Below, piece after piece: positions 51,824 to 62,600 of a stretch of 64,000 nt of DNA (within the stretch, counting starts at the first letter, position 1; each line of letters opens with the position of its first letter). The translations under genes and the position numbers were made by a program. This DNA comes from Erythrobacter aureus (GTDB lineage: Bacteria; Pseudomonadota; Alphaproteobacteria; Sphingomonadales; Sphingomonadaceae). The stretch is from positions 102,501 to 166,500 of the forward strand of contig NZ_CP031357.1 of NCBI RefSeq assembly GCF_003355455.1, in the 5' to 3' direction. A model generated the notes under the pieces. The model was not told the DNA's origin. It saw nothing but the letters and a program-made list of their open reading frames with translations, and searched no databases.

Positions 51824-52171
51824 TCAGATCTTGACCGCCGTCCCGCTGGCGGAAACCATCAGCATCGAGCCCGTATCGCCGATCACCTCGTAATCGAGGT
51901 CGATACCGACTACGGCATTCCCGCCGCGCGCGCCGCATTCGGCCTGCAGTTCCTGGATCGCCTGCTCGCGCGCATCGGCGAGAATGCGTTCGTAACTGCC
52001 CGAACGCCCGCCGACGATGTCGCGGATATTGGCGAACAGATCACGGAACAGGTTCGCCCCGACGATCACCTCGCCGGTGACGATGCCGAGATAATCCTGA
52101 ATCGGCCGCCCCTCGATCGTCGGTGTGGTCGTAACAATGATCCCGCGGGCGTCTTTCCAGGGGCCGGGCAT
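51824..52171 (-). CDS. YbjQ family (UPF0145) protein
   Basis: 115 residues from ATG 52171, preceded by GAGGAG; a GTG six codons upstream coincides with that site. VTTTPTIEGRPIQDYLGIVTGEVIVG and GGNAVVGIDLDYEVIG mark the family (shown here as two conserved regions). Forms oligomers in relatives; function poorly known. Convergent with the CPBP gene, 1 nt apart. Confidence 0.9.
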   Translation of the reverse strand: MPGPWKDARGIIVTTTPTIEGRPIQDYLGIVTGEVIVGANLFRDLFANIRDIVGGRSGSYERILADAREQAIQELQAECGARGGNAVVGIDLDYEVIGDTGSMLMVSASGTAVKI

Positions 52172-52260
52172 GGTCTCTACTCTCCTCACTGCCGAGTGTG
52201 TTACATAGATAGATCACACCCAGCCAGATTCAACCCCGCAGGCGAGAGCACCGGCCGGGC

Positions 52261-52497
52261 TCAGCCCATGCCGAGCGCGGCCTTATAGGTGTCGAGGATG
52301 GTTTCCTGCTCGCTGCGCTCGTCGGGCTTCATCTTCCGCAACTTGATGATCTGGCGCATGATCTTGGTATCGTAGCCGACCGCCTTGGCTTCGGCATAAA
52401 CGTCGCGGATGTCGTCGGCGATGCCCTTCTTCTCTTCCTCGAGGCGTTCGATGCGCTCGATCAGCAGGCGCAGGCGGTCGTCGGTGGCTTCGGCCAT
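52261..52497 (-). CDS. DUF2312 (UPF0335) protein
   Basis: 78 residues from ATG 52497 with GGAG about 10 nt upstream. Helical: LRLLIERIERLEEEKKGIA, DIRDVYAEAKAVGYDTKIMR, LRKMKPDERSEQE. This family is widespread in Alphaproteobacteria and related to phage GapR-like DNA-binding proteins. Probably binds DNA. Confidence 0.93.
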   Translation of the reverse strand: MAEATDDRLRLLIERIERLEEEKKGIADDIRDVYAEAKAVGYDTKIMRQIIKLRKMKPDERSEQETILDTYKAALGMG

Positions 52498-52598
52498 GAA
52501 ATGCAAACTCCGGTGATGTGAGAATCGCCCGTAGGCGAGAGGCAAGTGCGATAGCGCCGCCCGACTGCAGGCGAAACCGCCCTTTTCGATAATTTCCC

Positions 52599-52919
52599 CT
52601 AGCGCAAGTCAGCCTTGTTCCGCGTGAGACTGGCTTCCATTGCCGCGATCTGCTCTTCCGTAGCGGGGCTCTGGCGGGTTGCCTTCCATTCATCCATCGG
52701 CATTCCATGGATGAGCTCGCGCGCCGCATCTTTGTCGCCCGCATAGCCTGCCTCGCGGATCCAGTCGGCAAGGCAATTGCGACAGAAACCCGCCAGCCCC
52801 ATCAGCTCGATATTCTGCGCATCGTGGCGGTGGCGCAGATGGCGCACCAGGCGCCGGAACGCCGCCGCCGCTACGGCATCCTCGAGTTCGTCAAGCGGGT
52901 CGTTTGCATTCGTAGTCAT
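52599..52919 (-). CDS. DUF1244 protein
   Basis: 106 residues from ATG 52919 (AAGGA upstream). Signature LMGLAGFCRNCLADW with two cysteines and HGMPMDEWK near the C-terminus. Conserved in proteobacteria, function unknown. Divergent from pyruvate kinase with 49 nt between. Confidence 0.92.
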   Translation of the reverse strand: MTTNANDPLDELEDAVAAAAFRRLVRHLRHRHDAQNIELMGLAGFCRNCLADWIREAGYAGDKDAARELIHGMPMDEWKATRQSPATEEQIAAMEASLTRNKADLR

Positions 52920-52968
52920 CGTTTCATCGTCCTTGCTTTGTCGCACACCGCTGCCATAGCCGATTTCC

Positions 52969-54435
52969 ATGGCAGAACCCGCACCAAAGCTCGACCCGCG
53001 CGGCCGCAAGGTCAAGATCCTCGCCACTGTCGGCCCCGCCAGCCGCTCGCCTGAAATGCTCGCCCGCCTGTTCAAGGCAGGGGTGGATGCCTTCCGTGTG
53101 AACATGAGCCACGGCGAACATGCCGATCACGGTCAGACCATCGCCGCTATCCGTGCGCTCGAGAAAAAATTCATGCGCCCGATCGCGATCCTCGCCGATT
53201 TGCAGGGTCCCAAGCTGCGCGTAGGCAAGTTCAAGGACGGACAAGCGGTGATCCGCCATTCGGGCCACTTCACGCTGGACCGCAATCCAGAACCAGGCGA
53301 CGACACGCGCGTCGAACTGCCCCATCCCGAGCTGTTCGGATTGCTCGAGAAAGGGCAGCGGCTGCTAATCAACGATGGCAAGATCCGCCTTAGGGTGATC
53401 AGCGCCAACACTGACAAGATCCTGTGCTCGGCAGAGGTCGGCGGGGTCATTTCCGATCGCAAGGGCGTCAACGTGCCCGATGCCGAAGTGCCGATCCCTG
53501 CCTTGACCGACAAGGACCGCAAGGACCTCGCCTTCGCCATTCAGCAAGGCGTAGACTGGATTGGCCTGTCTTTCGTCCAGCGCCCTGAAGACCTTGCCGA
53601 AGCGCGCAAGCTGATGGGCGGCTACGGCGCGCTGTGCGCCAAGATAGAAAAGCCGATGGCAGTGCACCGGCTCGACGAGATCATCGATATGAGCGACGGT
53701 ATCATGGTTGCGCGCGGCGATCTCGGCGTCGAGCTGGAACCGCAGGAAGTCCCCCCGCTGCAGAAAAAGATCGTCAACAAAGCGCGCCTCAAGGGCAAGC
53801 CGGTGATCGTTGCGACGCAGATGCTGGAAAGCATGATCGAAAGCCCTGCGCCGACCCGGGCCGAAGTGTCGGACGTCGCCAATGCGGTCTATGACGGCGC
53901 CGATTGCGTAATGTTGAGCGCCGAGACGGCGGCGGGCGACTGGCCCGAAGAGGCCGTAACCATCATGCATCGCATAACGCATCAGGTGGAACGCGACGAA
54001 GCCTATCTCGAACGCGTGCGCCTGCTCGATACTCCGCCCGATTCCACCACGGCGGATGCGCTGGCCCATGCCTGCATGACCGTGGCCGACACGGTTCCCG
54101 TGAGCGCGATTACCGTCTTTACGGGATCGGGTTCGACCGCCCGCCGCGTCGCGCGCGAGCGGCCCAGCGTGCCGATGCTGGTCCTCACCCCCAGCATGAA
54201 GACCGCCCGCCGCCTTGGCCTGTTATGGGGCGCGCATGCAGTAGCGACCAAGGACATCGGCAGCTTCGAAGAGATGATCGCCAAGGGTAAGCGCATGGCC
54301 CTGCGCCATGGCTTCAGCGAAGCGGGCAGCAAGCTTATCGCGCTGGCCGGCGTCCCCTTCGGCACGCCCGGCTCGACCAACCTGCTTCACGTCGTCACCG
54401 TGAGCGGCGACGAACTGGACAAGCACGGGGGCTAA
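52969..54435 (+). CDS. pyk: Pyruvate kinase
   Basis: 488 residues. Converts PEP and ADP to pyruvate and ATP in glycolysis. KILATVGPASRS, VNMSHG, KIEKPMAV, MVARGDLGVE and PTRAEVSDVANAVYDGADC (active-site signature) are all present; the C-terminal effector domain (about 350-485) is complete. Overlaps the convergent OYE gene by 4 nt. Confidence 0.96.
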   Translation: MAEPAPKLDPRGRKVKILATVGPASRSPEMLARLFKAGVDAFRVNMSHGEHADHGQTIAAIRALEKKFMRPIAILADLQGPKLRVGKFKDGQAVIRHSGHFTLDRNPEPGDDTRVELPHPELFGLLEKGQRLLINDGKIRLRVISANTDKILCSAEVGGVISDRKGVNVPDAEVPIPALTDKDRKDLAFAIQQGVDWIGLSFVQRPEDLAEARKLMGGYGALCAKIEKPMAVHRLDEIIDMSDGIMVARGDLGVELEPQEVPPLQKKIVNKARLKGKPVIVATQMLESMIESPAPTRAEVSDVANAVYDGADCVMLSAETAAGDWPEEAVTIMHRITHQVERDEAYLERVRLLDTPPDSTTADALAHACMTVADTVPVSAITVFTGSGSTARRVARERPSVPMLVLTPSMKTARRLGLLWGAHAVATKDIGSFEEMIAKGKRMALRHGFSEAGSKLIALAGVPFGTPGSTNLLHVVTVSGDELDKHGG

Positions 54436-55724
54436 GGCGCGACACGCTCCTTCATGATGCGCTTGTTGCGCGCATCGACGAGGCGGAAGGCCTTCATCAC
54501 CGGAAATCCCCGGTCAACGCGGCTCTCATGGCCGAGCATCCAGAGCTGCTGATAGAACCAGTAGATTCCGGCAAAGCCATTGATTGCCTTCACCATTTGG
54601 AAGCGTTTCAGAAAGCGGAGCCAAGGCGGCAGCAGGTCGAGATCGTCTTCGTAGCGGACAAGTTCCTCCGCACCGCCAAACAGCGCGTTTGGTGCATCGG
54701 TATCGACGCATAGCGGGCGGCCGAGACCGATCACATCCGCCGCGCCGCTGGCCAGCGCCTGCTCCATCGCGGCGCGGGTGCGGAAGCCACCGGTGACCAT
54801 CAGCGGGACTGCAACCTCGGCCTGCATGGCCTTGGCGAAATCGACGAAATAGGCCTCGCGCGCAGCGGTCGACGGGGCGACATTCTGCACTTCTTCCTCT
54901 TCCATGCCCTCGACGCCCATCAGCTTGGGCTGTTCGTAAGTGCCCCCCGATATCTCGATCAGATCGACCGAGGCCGTCTCGAGCCATTGAACAACTTGCA
55001 GGCTGTCCCCGAAATCGAAGCCGCCCTGCTGGAAATCGGCGCTGTTGAGCTTGACCGAAATCGGGAAGTCCGGCCCCACGGCGGTGCGCACTGCCGCAAC
55101 GATCTCAAGCAGAAAGCGCGCACGATTTTCCAGGCTGCCGCCGTACTTATCAGTGCGCAGGTTCACGCGCGGCGAGAGGAATTGCGAAATCAGGTAGCCG
55201 TGCGCGCCGTGGATCTGGACGCCGGTAAAACCCGCCTCCTGACAGGCCTTCGCGGCAATCGCCCAGCGCCGGACGAGATCGGCGATCTCGTCTTTCGTCA
55301 GCGGCGTTGGCTTGGCGAACTGTCCGCCGGGAAGCGCGAGCTGGACGTCGGAGGACGATTTGGGGTGCGGATTGACCAGCTTCTGGGTCTGCCTTCCGCC
55401 ATGGCTGATCTGCGCCCAGAAATGATTGCCGTTGCGCGTGGCCGCCTCCGCCCAGCTGGCCAGCCGGGCCTTCATGTCGGCATCGGGTTCCGCCTCGATA
55501 ACGACATTTCCGGGACGCTCGAGATGGTCCTTGTCGACGATAATATTGCCCGACAAGAGCATGCCCGCGCCGCCATCGGACCAAATCCCGTACAACCGCT
55601 CGAGTTCGGGCGTGGGCTTGCCGTCGGGCGTCGCCAGGCCTTCGGTCATCGCCGCCTTGGCTATCCGGTTGGGGAGCGCCGCCCCGCACGGCAATTGCAG
55701 TTCCGAAGCGAGCGTGACGGCCAT
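54432..55724 (-). CDS. NADH:flavin oxidoreductase, Old Yellow Enzyme family
   Basis: 430 residues, FMN TIM barrel. LPNRIAKAAMTEG (FMN-binding start), QISHGGRQ, FTGVQIHGAHGYLISQFLSPRVN (split signature region) and MVTGGFRTRAAMEQAL with GLGRPLCVD for phosphate binding. Lacks the C-terminal Fe-S/NADH domains of DCR-type relatives. Reduces activated double bonds; true substrate unknown. GGAAGGA precedes the ATG; gltX lies upstream on the same strand. Confidence 0.92.
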   Translation of the reverse strand: MAVTLASELQLPCGAALPNRIAKAAMTEGLATPDGKPTPELERLYGIWSDGGAGMLLSGNIIVDKDHLERPGNVVIEAEPDADMKARLASWAEAATRNGNHFWAQISHGGRQTQKLVNPHPKSSSDVQLALPGGQFAKPTPLTKDEIADLVRRWAIAAKACQEAGFTGVQIHGAHGYLISQFLSPRVNLRTDKYGGSLENRARFLLEIVAAVRTAVGPDFPISVKLNSADFQQGGFDFGDSLQVVQWLETASVDLIEISGGTYEQPKLMGVEGMEEEEVQNVAPSTAAREAYFVDFAKAMQAEVAVPLMVTGGFRTRAAMEQALASGAADVIGLGRPLCVDTDAPNALFGGAEELVRYEDDLDLLPPWLRFLKRFQMVKAINGFAGIYWFYQQLWMLGHESRVDRGFPVMKAFRLVDARNKRIMKERVAP

Positions 55725-55736
55725 TTGTAGTCCTTC

Positions 55737-57086
55737 CTATCCCCGTGCGGCTGCCTCCAGCCGCTTGCGTGCCTGCTCTTCGCCGATCAGCGGCAGCAAC
55801 TCTCCCATGTCGGGGCCGTGGGCCATACCCGTCAAGGCCTGTCGCAGGGGCAGGAACAGGCTCTTGCCCTTTCGTCCCGTGGCCTCTTTCAGCGCCCCTG
55901 TGAGAGCGCGCCAGGGTTCGTCGCCCCATTCGAGCAGTCTGGCCGCTTCTTCGAGATAGGCACGGTCGTCTTCCGAAAGCTCGGGCTGTTCGATCGGGCC
56001 GATCACCAGCCGCCACCATTCGGCGGCCTCGGATACATGCGAGAGATTCGGCCGGATCGCATGCCAGCCGGCTTCGTCGATGCCGTCCGTCAGCCGGTCT
56101 GCCACATCGGCGAAAGCGAGCTGATGCACCAGCGCGGCATTGATACGCTCCAGCTCTGTCTCGTCGAACTTTGCGGGAGCACGCCCGAAGGTCGACAGGT
56201 CGAACGTGTCGAGCAGCACTGCCCGATCGGCGATCGGTTCGACGGGCAATGAAGTCCCGAGTCGCGCCAGCAATGCAATGATAGCCGTCGGCTCTATGTC
56301 CCGCTCGCGAAAGGCATCGCAGCCGAGCGAGCCGAGGCGCTTGGACAGTTTGCCCTCCTTGCCGACCAGCAGCGCCTCATGCGCGAAAGCAGGCATCTGG
56401 CGCGCCGGATATTGCGCAGCAATAAGCGCGGTAAACATCTGAATTTGAACTGCGGTGTTGGAAACATGATCCTCGCCGCGCAGCACATCGGTCACGCCCA
56501 TGTCGAGATCGTCGACTGCGCTCGGCAGCATATAGAGCCAACTGCCATCGGCCCGGCGGATGACCGGATCGGACAATTGCGCCGGATCGAATTTCTGTGC
56601 ACCGCGAACGCCGTCGTTCCAAGCGATCGGTTCGTCATGTTCGAGCTTGAAGCGCCAGTGGGGTACGCTTCCTGCGGCCTCTTTCGCTGCCCGTTCCTCT
56701 TCGCTCAGATCCAGCGCGCCACGATCGTAGATCGGCGGCAAGCCACGCCCCAGCCGGATCTTGCGCTTGAGCTCGAGCTCCTGCGGCGATTCATAGCAAG
56801 GGTAGACCTGGCCCGCCTGTTTCAGCGCGTCGAACGCCGCTTGATATTTCGCGAGCCGCAATGACTGACGTTCCTCGGCGTCGGGCACGATGCCCAGCCA
56901 TGCCAGATCGGCGCGGATCGCCTCGATATAATCCTCGCGGCTACGCTCGGCATCGGTATCATCGATCCGCAGCAGGAAAGTGCCGCCGTTTTTCTTGGCC
57001 AGCATCCAATTGTGCAACGCGGTGCGGATATTGCCGACATGGAGCCGCCCTGTGGGCGAAGGTGCGAAACGGGTGACGATGGTCAT
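55737..57086 (-). CDS. gltX: Glutamate-tRNA ligase
   Basis: 449 residues, class I synthetase. FAPSPTGRLHVGN contains the HIGH-equivalent HVGN; KLSKRLG is the KMSKS loop. Also FLLRIDDTDAERS and GEDHVSNTAVQ. Charges tRNA-Glu (possibly also tRNA-Gln in the indirect pathway). Slightly short C-terminal anticodon domain, as in the GltX1/2 forms of alphaproteobacteria. A second paralogue may exist elsewhere. Confidence 0.95.
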   Translation of the reverse strand: MTIVTRFAPSPTGRLHVGNIRTALHNWMLAKKNGGTFLLRIDDTDAERSREDYIEAIRADLAWLGIVPDAEERQSLRLAKYQAAFDALKQAGQVYPCYESPQELELKRKIRLGRGLPPIYDRGALDLSEEERAAKEAAGSVPHWRFKLEHDEPIAWNDGVRGAQKFDPAQLSDPVIRRADGSWLYMLPSAVDDLDMGVTDVLRGEDHVSNTAVQIQMFTALIAAQYPARQMPAFAHEALLVGKEGKLSKRLGSLGCDAFRERDIEPTAIIALLARLGTSLPVEPIADRAVLLDTFDLSTFGRAPAKFDETELERINAALVHQLAFADVADRLTDGIDEAGWHAIRPNLSHVSEAAEWWRLVIGPIEQPELSEDDRAYLEEAARLLEWGDEPWRALTGALKEATGRKGKSLFLPLRQALTGMAHGPDMGELLPLIGEEQARKRLEAAARG

Positions 57087-57126
57087 ATCCGCGCCGATAG
57101 CGGAGGGTACGCCGCTTGGCGAGAGG

Positions 57127-59475
57127 TCAGCTGGCGCGTTTGGCGCGACGTTTCAGCACGGCCTCGCGCGATTTACGATAATCGAGCAGGCAACTGTCCT
57201 CGCCGCGCATGGCGGCGGTGACCGCATCGGGCGTCTCGAAGTGTTCACCGGGGACGGGTTCGCAGATAAGATAACCCTGCGCCTCCTCGCATCCCAGTTT
57301 GCGCAAGAGATCGAGCTGCGCGCGCGTTTCGATACCTTCGGCCGTGGTTGCCATGCCCAGCGCCTCGGCCAGCCGGGTAATGCTGGCGACGATTGCCTGA
57401 TTATCCGCCGAGGAATCGATCCCGTCCACGAAGGCGCGATCGATCTTTATCCGGTCGAACGGGAAACGCCGCAGGTAGCTGAGCGAAGAATAGCCGATGC
57501 CGAAATCGTCGAGAGCGATCTTGGTGCCCAGTTCGCGGAGCTTTTCGAGATTGCCGGTACAAACCCCATTTTCCTGCAACAGAACATGCTCGGTGATTTC
57601 GAATTCCACCCGCTCCGGATCGGTGCCATGGGCGTGGATCGCCTGCGCCACGACCTCGGCGAGGTGGGGGCTGCGCATCTGGGTGGGGGAAAGGTTGATC
57701 GCAATGCGGAAACTCCCGTCCCACTCGGCGGTTTCGGCGAGCGCCTGCCGGATGACCCATTCCCCGATCGGAACGATCATGCCCGTTTCTTCCGCCACGT
57801 AGAGAAATTCCGACGGGGTCATGATGCCGCGTTGCGGGTGGTACCAGCGCAAAAGCGCTTCGTAGCCGGCAATCTTGCCCGTATCGAGATTGATGACCGG
57901 CTGATAGTGCAGCCCGAGTTGGCCGCGCGCGATCACTTCGCGCAAATCGGCTTCGATGTCCCGTCGCTCGCGCGCGGCGCGGTCGAGCGCTTGGTCGTAC
58001 AGTGCGAGTGTATCGCGCCCCTTTTCCTTCGCAGCAAACAATGCCAGGTCCGCGCAACGCATGAGTTCCTGCGCCTCGCAATTGCCATCCGTGCATTTGG
58101 CAATCCCGATACTTCCCGAAATTCGGTAGAAATGACCATCGATTTCAAAGGGCTCGCGAATGACCGCGAGAAAGCGATGGGCACGTTCTATCAGCATACC
58201 GGCGCCACCGCGCGCTTCGAGCAGAACGGCAAATTCGTCCCCTCCCAGACGCGCGACAAGATCCTGGCCCCGAACCTCCTGTTCGAGCCGCGTTCCGACT
58301 TCTCGCAGCAAGCGGTCGCCGACGAGATGGCCGCGCGTGTCGTTGATCGCCTTGAAATCGTCCAGATCGAGATAGAACAGCACCACATTGCGGGCGCGAT
58401 CGCCCGTCGACAGAGCATTGCGCAACCGGTCATTGAAGAGATACCGGTTGGCCAGGCCGGTGAGATTATCGTAATGCGCCATGAAGGCGACGCGCTCTTC
58501 GACCAGCTGATCGCTGGTCACATCGCGCGCGACCCCGCTCATCCAGCCATCGTATCGCGGCCGCGCCGAGAGTTTCCAACAACGGGTTTCTCCATCAACT
58601 CTCAGTTTGACAACCAGATCGCGAAAACGGCTGCGGTCCGCCACGTGCCGCGCAAGACTGTCGCGTTCCTCCGAAGGCATGAAGAGATCGATGAATACGC
58701 TACTCTCCAGAACGTCGACTTCGCTCCCGGTAGCCGCGGCGAACCGCGCACTCACGTCGCGCAGTTTCCCCTCCGCATCGACCGTCCACAGCCAGTCTGA
58801 CGATTGCTCCTCATAGTCATTGAGCAAGAGACGGACGGTCGATTCCGCTTCCTCCCTCTTCATCTCGCCAGCGATGGATCGCGCGAAGGCCCGTTCCTCT
58901 TCGAAGGTCAGTAGCAGGAGAGAACTGGCGAAAATGACAGTGAGCAGGGCGGTCGGCCACCCTTCGAACCCGGCGATCAGATACGTCGCCGACAATAGCG
59001 ATACCGACATTCCGACAATGTGGAACACCGCCAAGCGCGGCGCCGCTCGCGTGACCAGCGCGACTGCGAAGAAGATCGCCGTGGCGACCGCGGTGAGTAC
59101 GGCGAGTTCCGTATTCCGCACCACAAGTGCCAAATACGGAAACATGGCCATCCAGGCCAAGCTGCTGACCAGTTGGAGCAGGCTGATCCGCCACCAGTCA
59201 CGCCGCGCCCGTGCGAGATCGAATTCTTCGGTCCCCACGCCCCGAACAAGCCAGATGAAAGCCGCGAGCAGCGCGCACTGGAAGAAGGCCCAGCCAAACA
59301 ACACGGAAGGCGACGCGTCGTCGAGAAATACGTAAAGGAGAATGGAAATAGCCGCAAAAGTCGGCGGCAACGTAATTGTCACGCCGCTTTTGAAGGTACG
59401 CATTCGCCAGAAAAGCTTAAGCTTTTCCAACTCGTTGGCATCGATCGGAGATTTCAATCCGTTCGGTTCGCCCAT
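57127..59475 (-). CDS. Membrane-anchored GGDEF-EAL cyclic-di-GMP enzyme
   Basis: 782 residues. N-terminal membrane domain with about five or six hydrophobic segments (35-200), a PAS-like domain (about 235-340), GGDEF domain with intact ARLGGDEFAVLL, and EAL domain with YEALLRW, NLSPTQ and DDFGIGYSS. Both catalytic motifs look intact, so it could make and degrade c-di-GMP. GGGGGAATT precedes the ATG. It lies between gltX and rpoC; the 217 nt up to rpoC contains the rpoC terminator and this gene's promoter. Confidence 0.94.
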   Translation of the reverse strand: MGEPNGLKSPIDANELEKLKLFWRMRTFKSGVTITLPPTFAAISILLYVFLDDASPSVLFGWAFFQCALLAAFIWLVRGVGTEEFDLARARRDWWRISLLQLVSSLAWMAMFPYLALVVRNTELAVLTAVATAIFFAVALVTRAAPRLAVFHIVGMSVSLLSATYLIAGFEGWPTALLTVIFASSLLLLTFEEERAFARSIAGEMKREEAESTVRLLLNDYEEQSSDWLWTVDAEGKLRDVSARFAAATGSEVDVLESSVFIDLFMPSEERDSLARHVADRSRFRDLVVKLRVDGETRCWKLSARPRYDGWMSGVARDVTSDQLVEERVAFMAHYDNLTGLANRYLFNDRLRNALSTGDRARNVVLFYLDLDDFKAINDTRGHLVGDRLLREVGTRLEQEVRGQDLVARLGGDEFAVLLEARGGAGMLIERAHRFLAVIREPFEIDGHFYRISGSIGIAKCTDGNCEAQELMRCADLALFAAKEKGRDTLALYDQALDRAARERRDIEADLREVIARGQLGLHYQPVINLDTGKIAGYEALLRWYHPQRGIMTPSEFLYVAEETGMIVPIGEWVIRQALAETAEWDGSFRIAINLSPTQMRSPHLAEVVAQAIHAHGTDPERVEFEITEHVLLQENGVCTGNLEKLRELGTKIALDDFGIGYSSLSYLRRFPFDRIKIDRAFVDGIDSSADNQAIVASITRLAEALGMATTAEGIETRAQLDLLRKLGCEEAQGYLICEPVPGEHFETPDAVTAAMRGEDSCLLDYRKSREAVLKRRAKRAS

Positions 59476-59631
59476 AATTCCCCCGGACCATTGCGATTTG
59501 TCGCATTCCCGTCATATTTCGTCAATGCTTTGTCTAGTTACAGGAAAGTCATCGTCAGTACACGTCGTTCGGTCGAATGGCCCCCTATCCCTGGTTGGAT
59601 GAGCACCCACGTTTGACGTGTCATGCGAAAC

Positions 59632-59657
59632 GCCCCGGTGGATCGCTCCACCGGGGC
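59632..59657 (-). terminator. Terminator of the rpoC operon
   Basis: An 11-bp stem GCCCCGGTGGA / TCCACCGGGGC with a TCGC loop, 36 nt past the rpoC stop. On the minus strand it is followed by GTTTCGC, a weak T-tract; on the plus strand by a CCAATTTT stretch, so it may act in both directions. Confidence 0.75.
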
Positions 59658-59692
59658 CTTCCAATTTTCAGCCTCATGCCGGCAAGGTCGGC

Positions 59693-62600
59693 TTATTCGC
59701 CGTCCTTGGCGTCCTCGTTGAGGTAATCGCCAGCATCGGCATCGGTGCCGTGCGTTTCGCCTTCGACGCTCGCCAGCGGATCATCGCCGATTGCCGCTTC
59801 GGGGCCCTGGGCGAGTTCCGCCTCATGCTCTTCCTCTGCAGTGTTGGCGGCGATGATCGCCTCCTGTGTTTTCTTCCACTGGGCGCGCAGGGCGGCATCG
59901 CGGCTCGAGGCGGTGATACGCATGCGGTTCATGCCCGCGCCGGTGCCCGCCGGGATGAGACGGCCCACGATCACGTTTTCCTTCAGGCCGACCAGCGTGT
60001 CCTTCTTCCCTTCGACCGCGGCCTGCGTAAGCACGCGCGTGGTTTCCTGGAACGAAGCGGCGGAGATGAACGAACGCGTTTGCAGGCTGGCCTTGGTGAT
60101 GCCCAGCAGGATCGGCGTGCCCACTGCGGGCTGCTTGTTCCGGCCCAGCTTCGAGTTGGTTTCGTTCAGCTCTTCCAGATCGACCTGTTCGCCCGGCAGC
60201 AGCACGGTGTCGCCACCGTCGGTGATCTCGACCTTCTGCAGCATCTGGCGAACAATCACCTCAATGTGCTTGTCGTTGATCTTCACACCCTGCAGTCGGT
60301 AGACTTCCTGGATTTCGTTGACGAGATATTCGGCCAGCGCCTCGACGCCCAGAACCTCGAGGATGTCGTGCGGATTGGGCGAACCGGAAATCAGGGTGTC
60401 ACCCTTCTTCACGAAGTCGCCTTCCTGCACGTCGATCACCTTGGTCTTGGGGATCAGGTACTCGACTGCATCACCTTCCTCCGGCACGATCGCAATCTTG
60501 CGCTTCGCCTTGTATTCGCGAACGAATTCGATCTTGCCCGAAATCTTGGCGATGACCGAATTGTCCTTCGGAAGACGTGCCTCGAACAGTTCGGCAACCC
60601 GCGGCAGACCGCCGGTGATGTCGCGGGTTTTGGCAGCTTCGCGGCTGGCGCGAGCCAGAATGTCGCCCGCCTGGACCTCGGCCCCGTCCTCGACCGAAAG
60701 CGCGGTGCCCGGCGCCAGCATGTAACGCGCGGCCTCGCTCTCGTCGCCCGCATCGTTGAACAGGGTCAGGCGCGGACGCAGATCTTCGTTCTTCTTGCGG
60801 CCGGTGGTCTTGGTTTCGGTAACCACACGCTGGGCGATACCCGTGGCATCGTCGACGCGCTCTTCCATGGTCGTGCCATCGATGAGGTCCTGAAACTTCA
60901 CCACGCCCGAGGTTTCGGTGATGATCGGCAGGCTGAACGGATCCCATTCCGCCAGACGATCGCCTTCCTTCACCTTGCCGCCATCTTTGTGCATCAGCAC
61001 AGTACCGTAAGGCACCTTATGGATTTCGCGTTCGCGGCCCTCGGCATCGATCACCGCCAGTTCGCCATTGCGCGCGAGCGACAGGATGCGGCCCTTCTTG
61101 TCGGTGATGGTCGGCATGTCGCGATAGACGACCTTGCCGTCAGACACCGCTTCGAGATGCGAGGTCTCGTTGAGCTGCGCGGCGCCGCCGATGTGGAAGG
61201 TACGCATGGTAAGCTGCGTACCGGGTTCACCGATCGACTGCGCGGCGATGACGCCCACGGCTTCACCGATATTGACCGGCGTACCGCGCGCCAGGTCACG
61301 GCCGTAGCAGGTGGCGCAGACGCCGTGCCGGGCTTCGCAGACCAGCGGGCTGCGGATCTTGGCAACCTGGACTTCGGCTTCCTCGATGAGCTTGATCATC
61401 GGTTCGTCCAGCAGCGTACCGGCCTTGGCGATGACTTCGCCGGTGGCCGCATTGACGATGTCCTCGGCCACGGTGCGGCCCAGGATACGTTCGCCGAGCG
61501 ATGCGATGACCGAACCGCCCTGCACGATGGCGCGCATGTCGAGCGAGTTTTCGGTCTTACAGTCGTCGACCACGATGGTGCAGTCCTGCGACACGTCGAC
61601 CAGGCGGCGTGTCAGATAGCCCGAGTTCGCCGTCTTCAACGCGGTATCCGCCAGGCCCTTGCGGGCGCCGTGGGTCGAGTTGAAGTATTCAAGAACGTTG
61701 AGACCTTCCTTGAAGTTCGAGATGATCGGGTTTTCGATGATCTCGCCCGACGGCTTGGCCATCAGGCCGCGCATACCGGCAAGCTGCTTCATCTGAGCAG
61801 GGCTACCGCGCGCGCCCGAGTGGGCCATCATGTAGATCGAGTTGATCTCGGCCTGGACGCCGTCCTTGCCGATCGGGCGGGCCTTGATCTTCTCCATCAT
61901 GGCATCGGCCACCTGGTCGCCGCAGCGGCTCCAGGCGTCGATGACCTTGTTGTACTTTTCCTGCTGGGTGATCAGGCCGTCCTGGTACTGCTGCTCGTAA
62001 TCGGCAACCAGCGCCTTGGTTTCATCGACCAGGCCATCCTTTTCCTCGGGGATGATCATGTCATCCTTGCCGAAGGAGATACCGGCCTTGAACGCGTGGC
62101 GGAAGCCAAGCGCCATGATGGCGTCGGCGAACAGCACCGTGTCCTTCTGGCCGGTGTGACGATAGACCTCGTCGATCACGTCGGCGATGTCCTTCTTCGT
62201 CAGCAGGCGGTTGACGATGTCGAAAGGAACCTTGTGGTTCTTCGGCAGGCATTCGCCGATCAGCATGCGGCCGGCAGTCGTTTCGAACCGCTTCATGACG
62301 ATGTTGCCGTCCTCGTCCGCCTGCGGAACGCGGGCGAGGATCTTGGTGTGGAGCGAGACCTGCTTGGTCTCGAGCGCCTGGTGCACTTCGGCCATGTCGC
62401 TGAACATCTGCAGCTTCTCGACCTTATTACCGTCGGCATCCTCGACATACTCGGGCTTGCCTTCCTGCCGCTCCATCGAGAGGTAATAGAGACCCAACAC
62501 CATGTCCTGCGAAGGTACGATGATCGGCTTGCCGTTGGCGGGCGAGAGGATGTTGTTGGTCGACATCATCAGCACGCGCGCTTCGAGCTGGGCTTCCAGC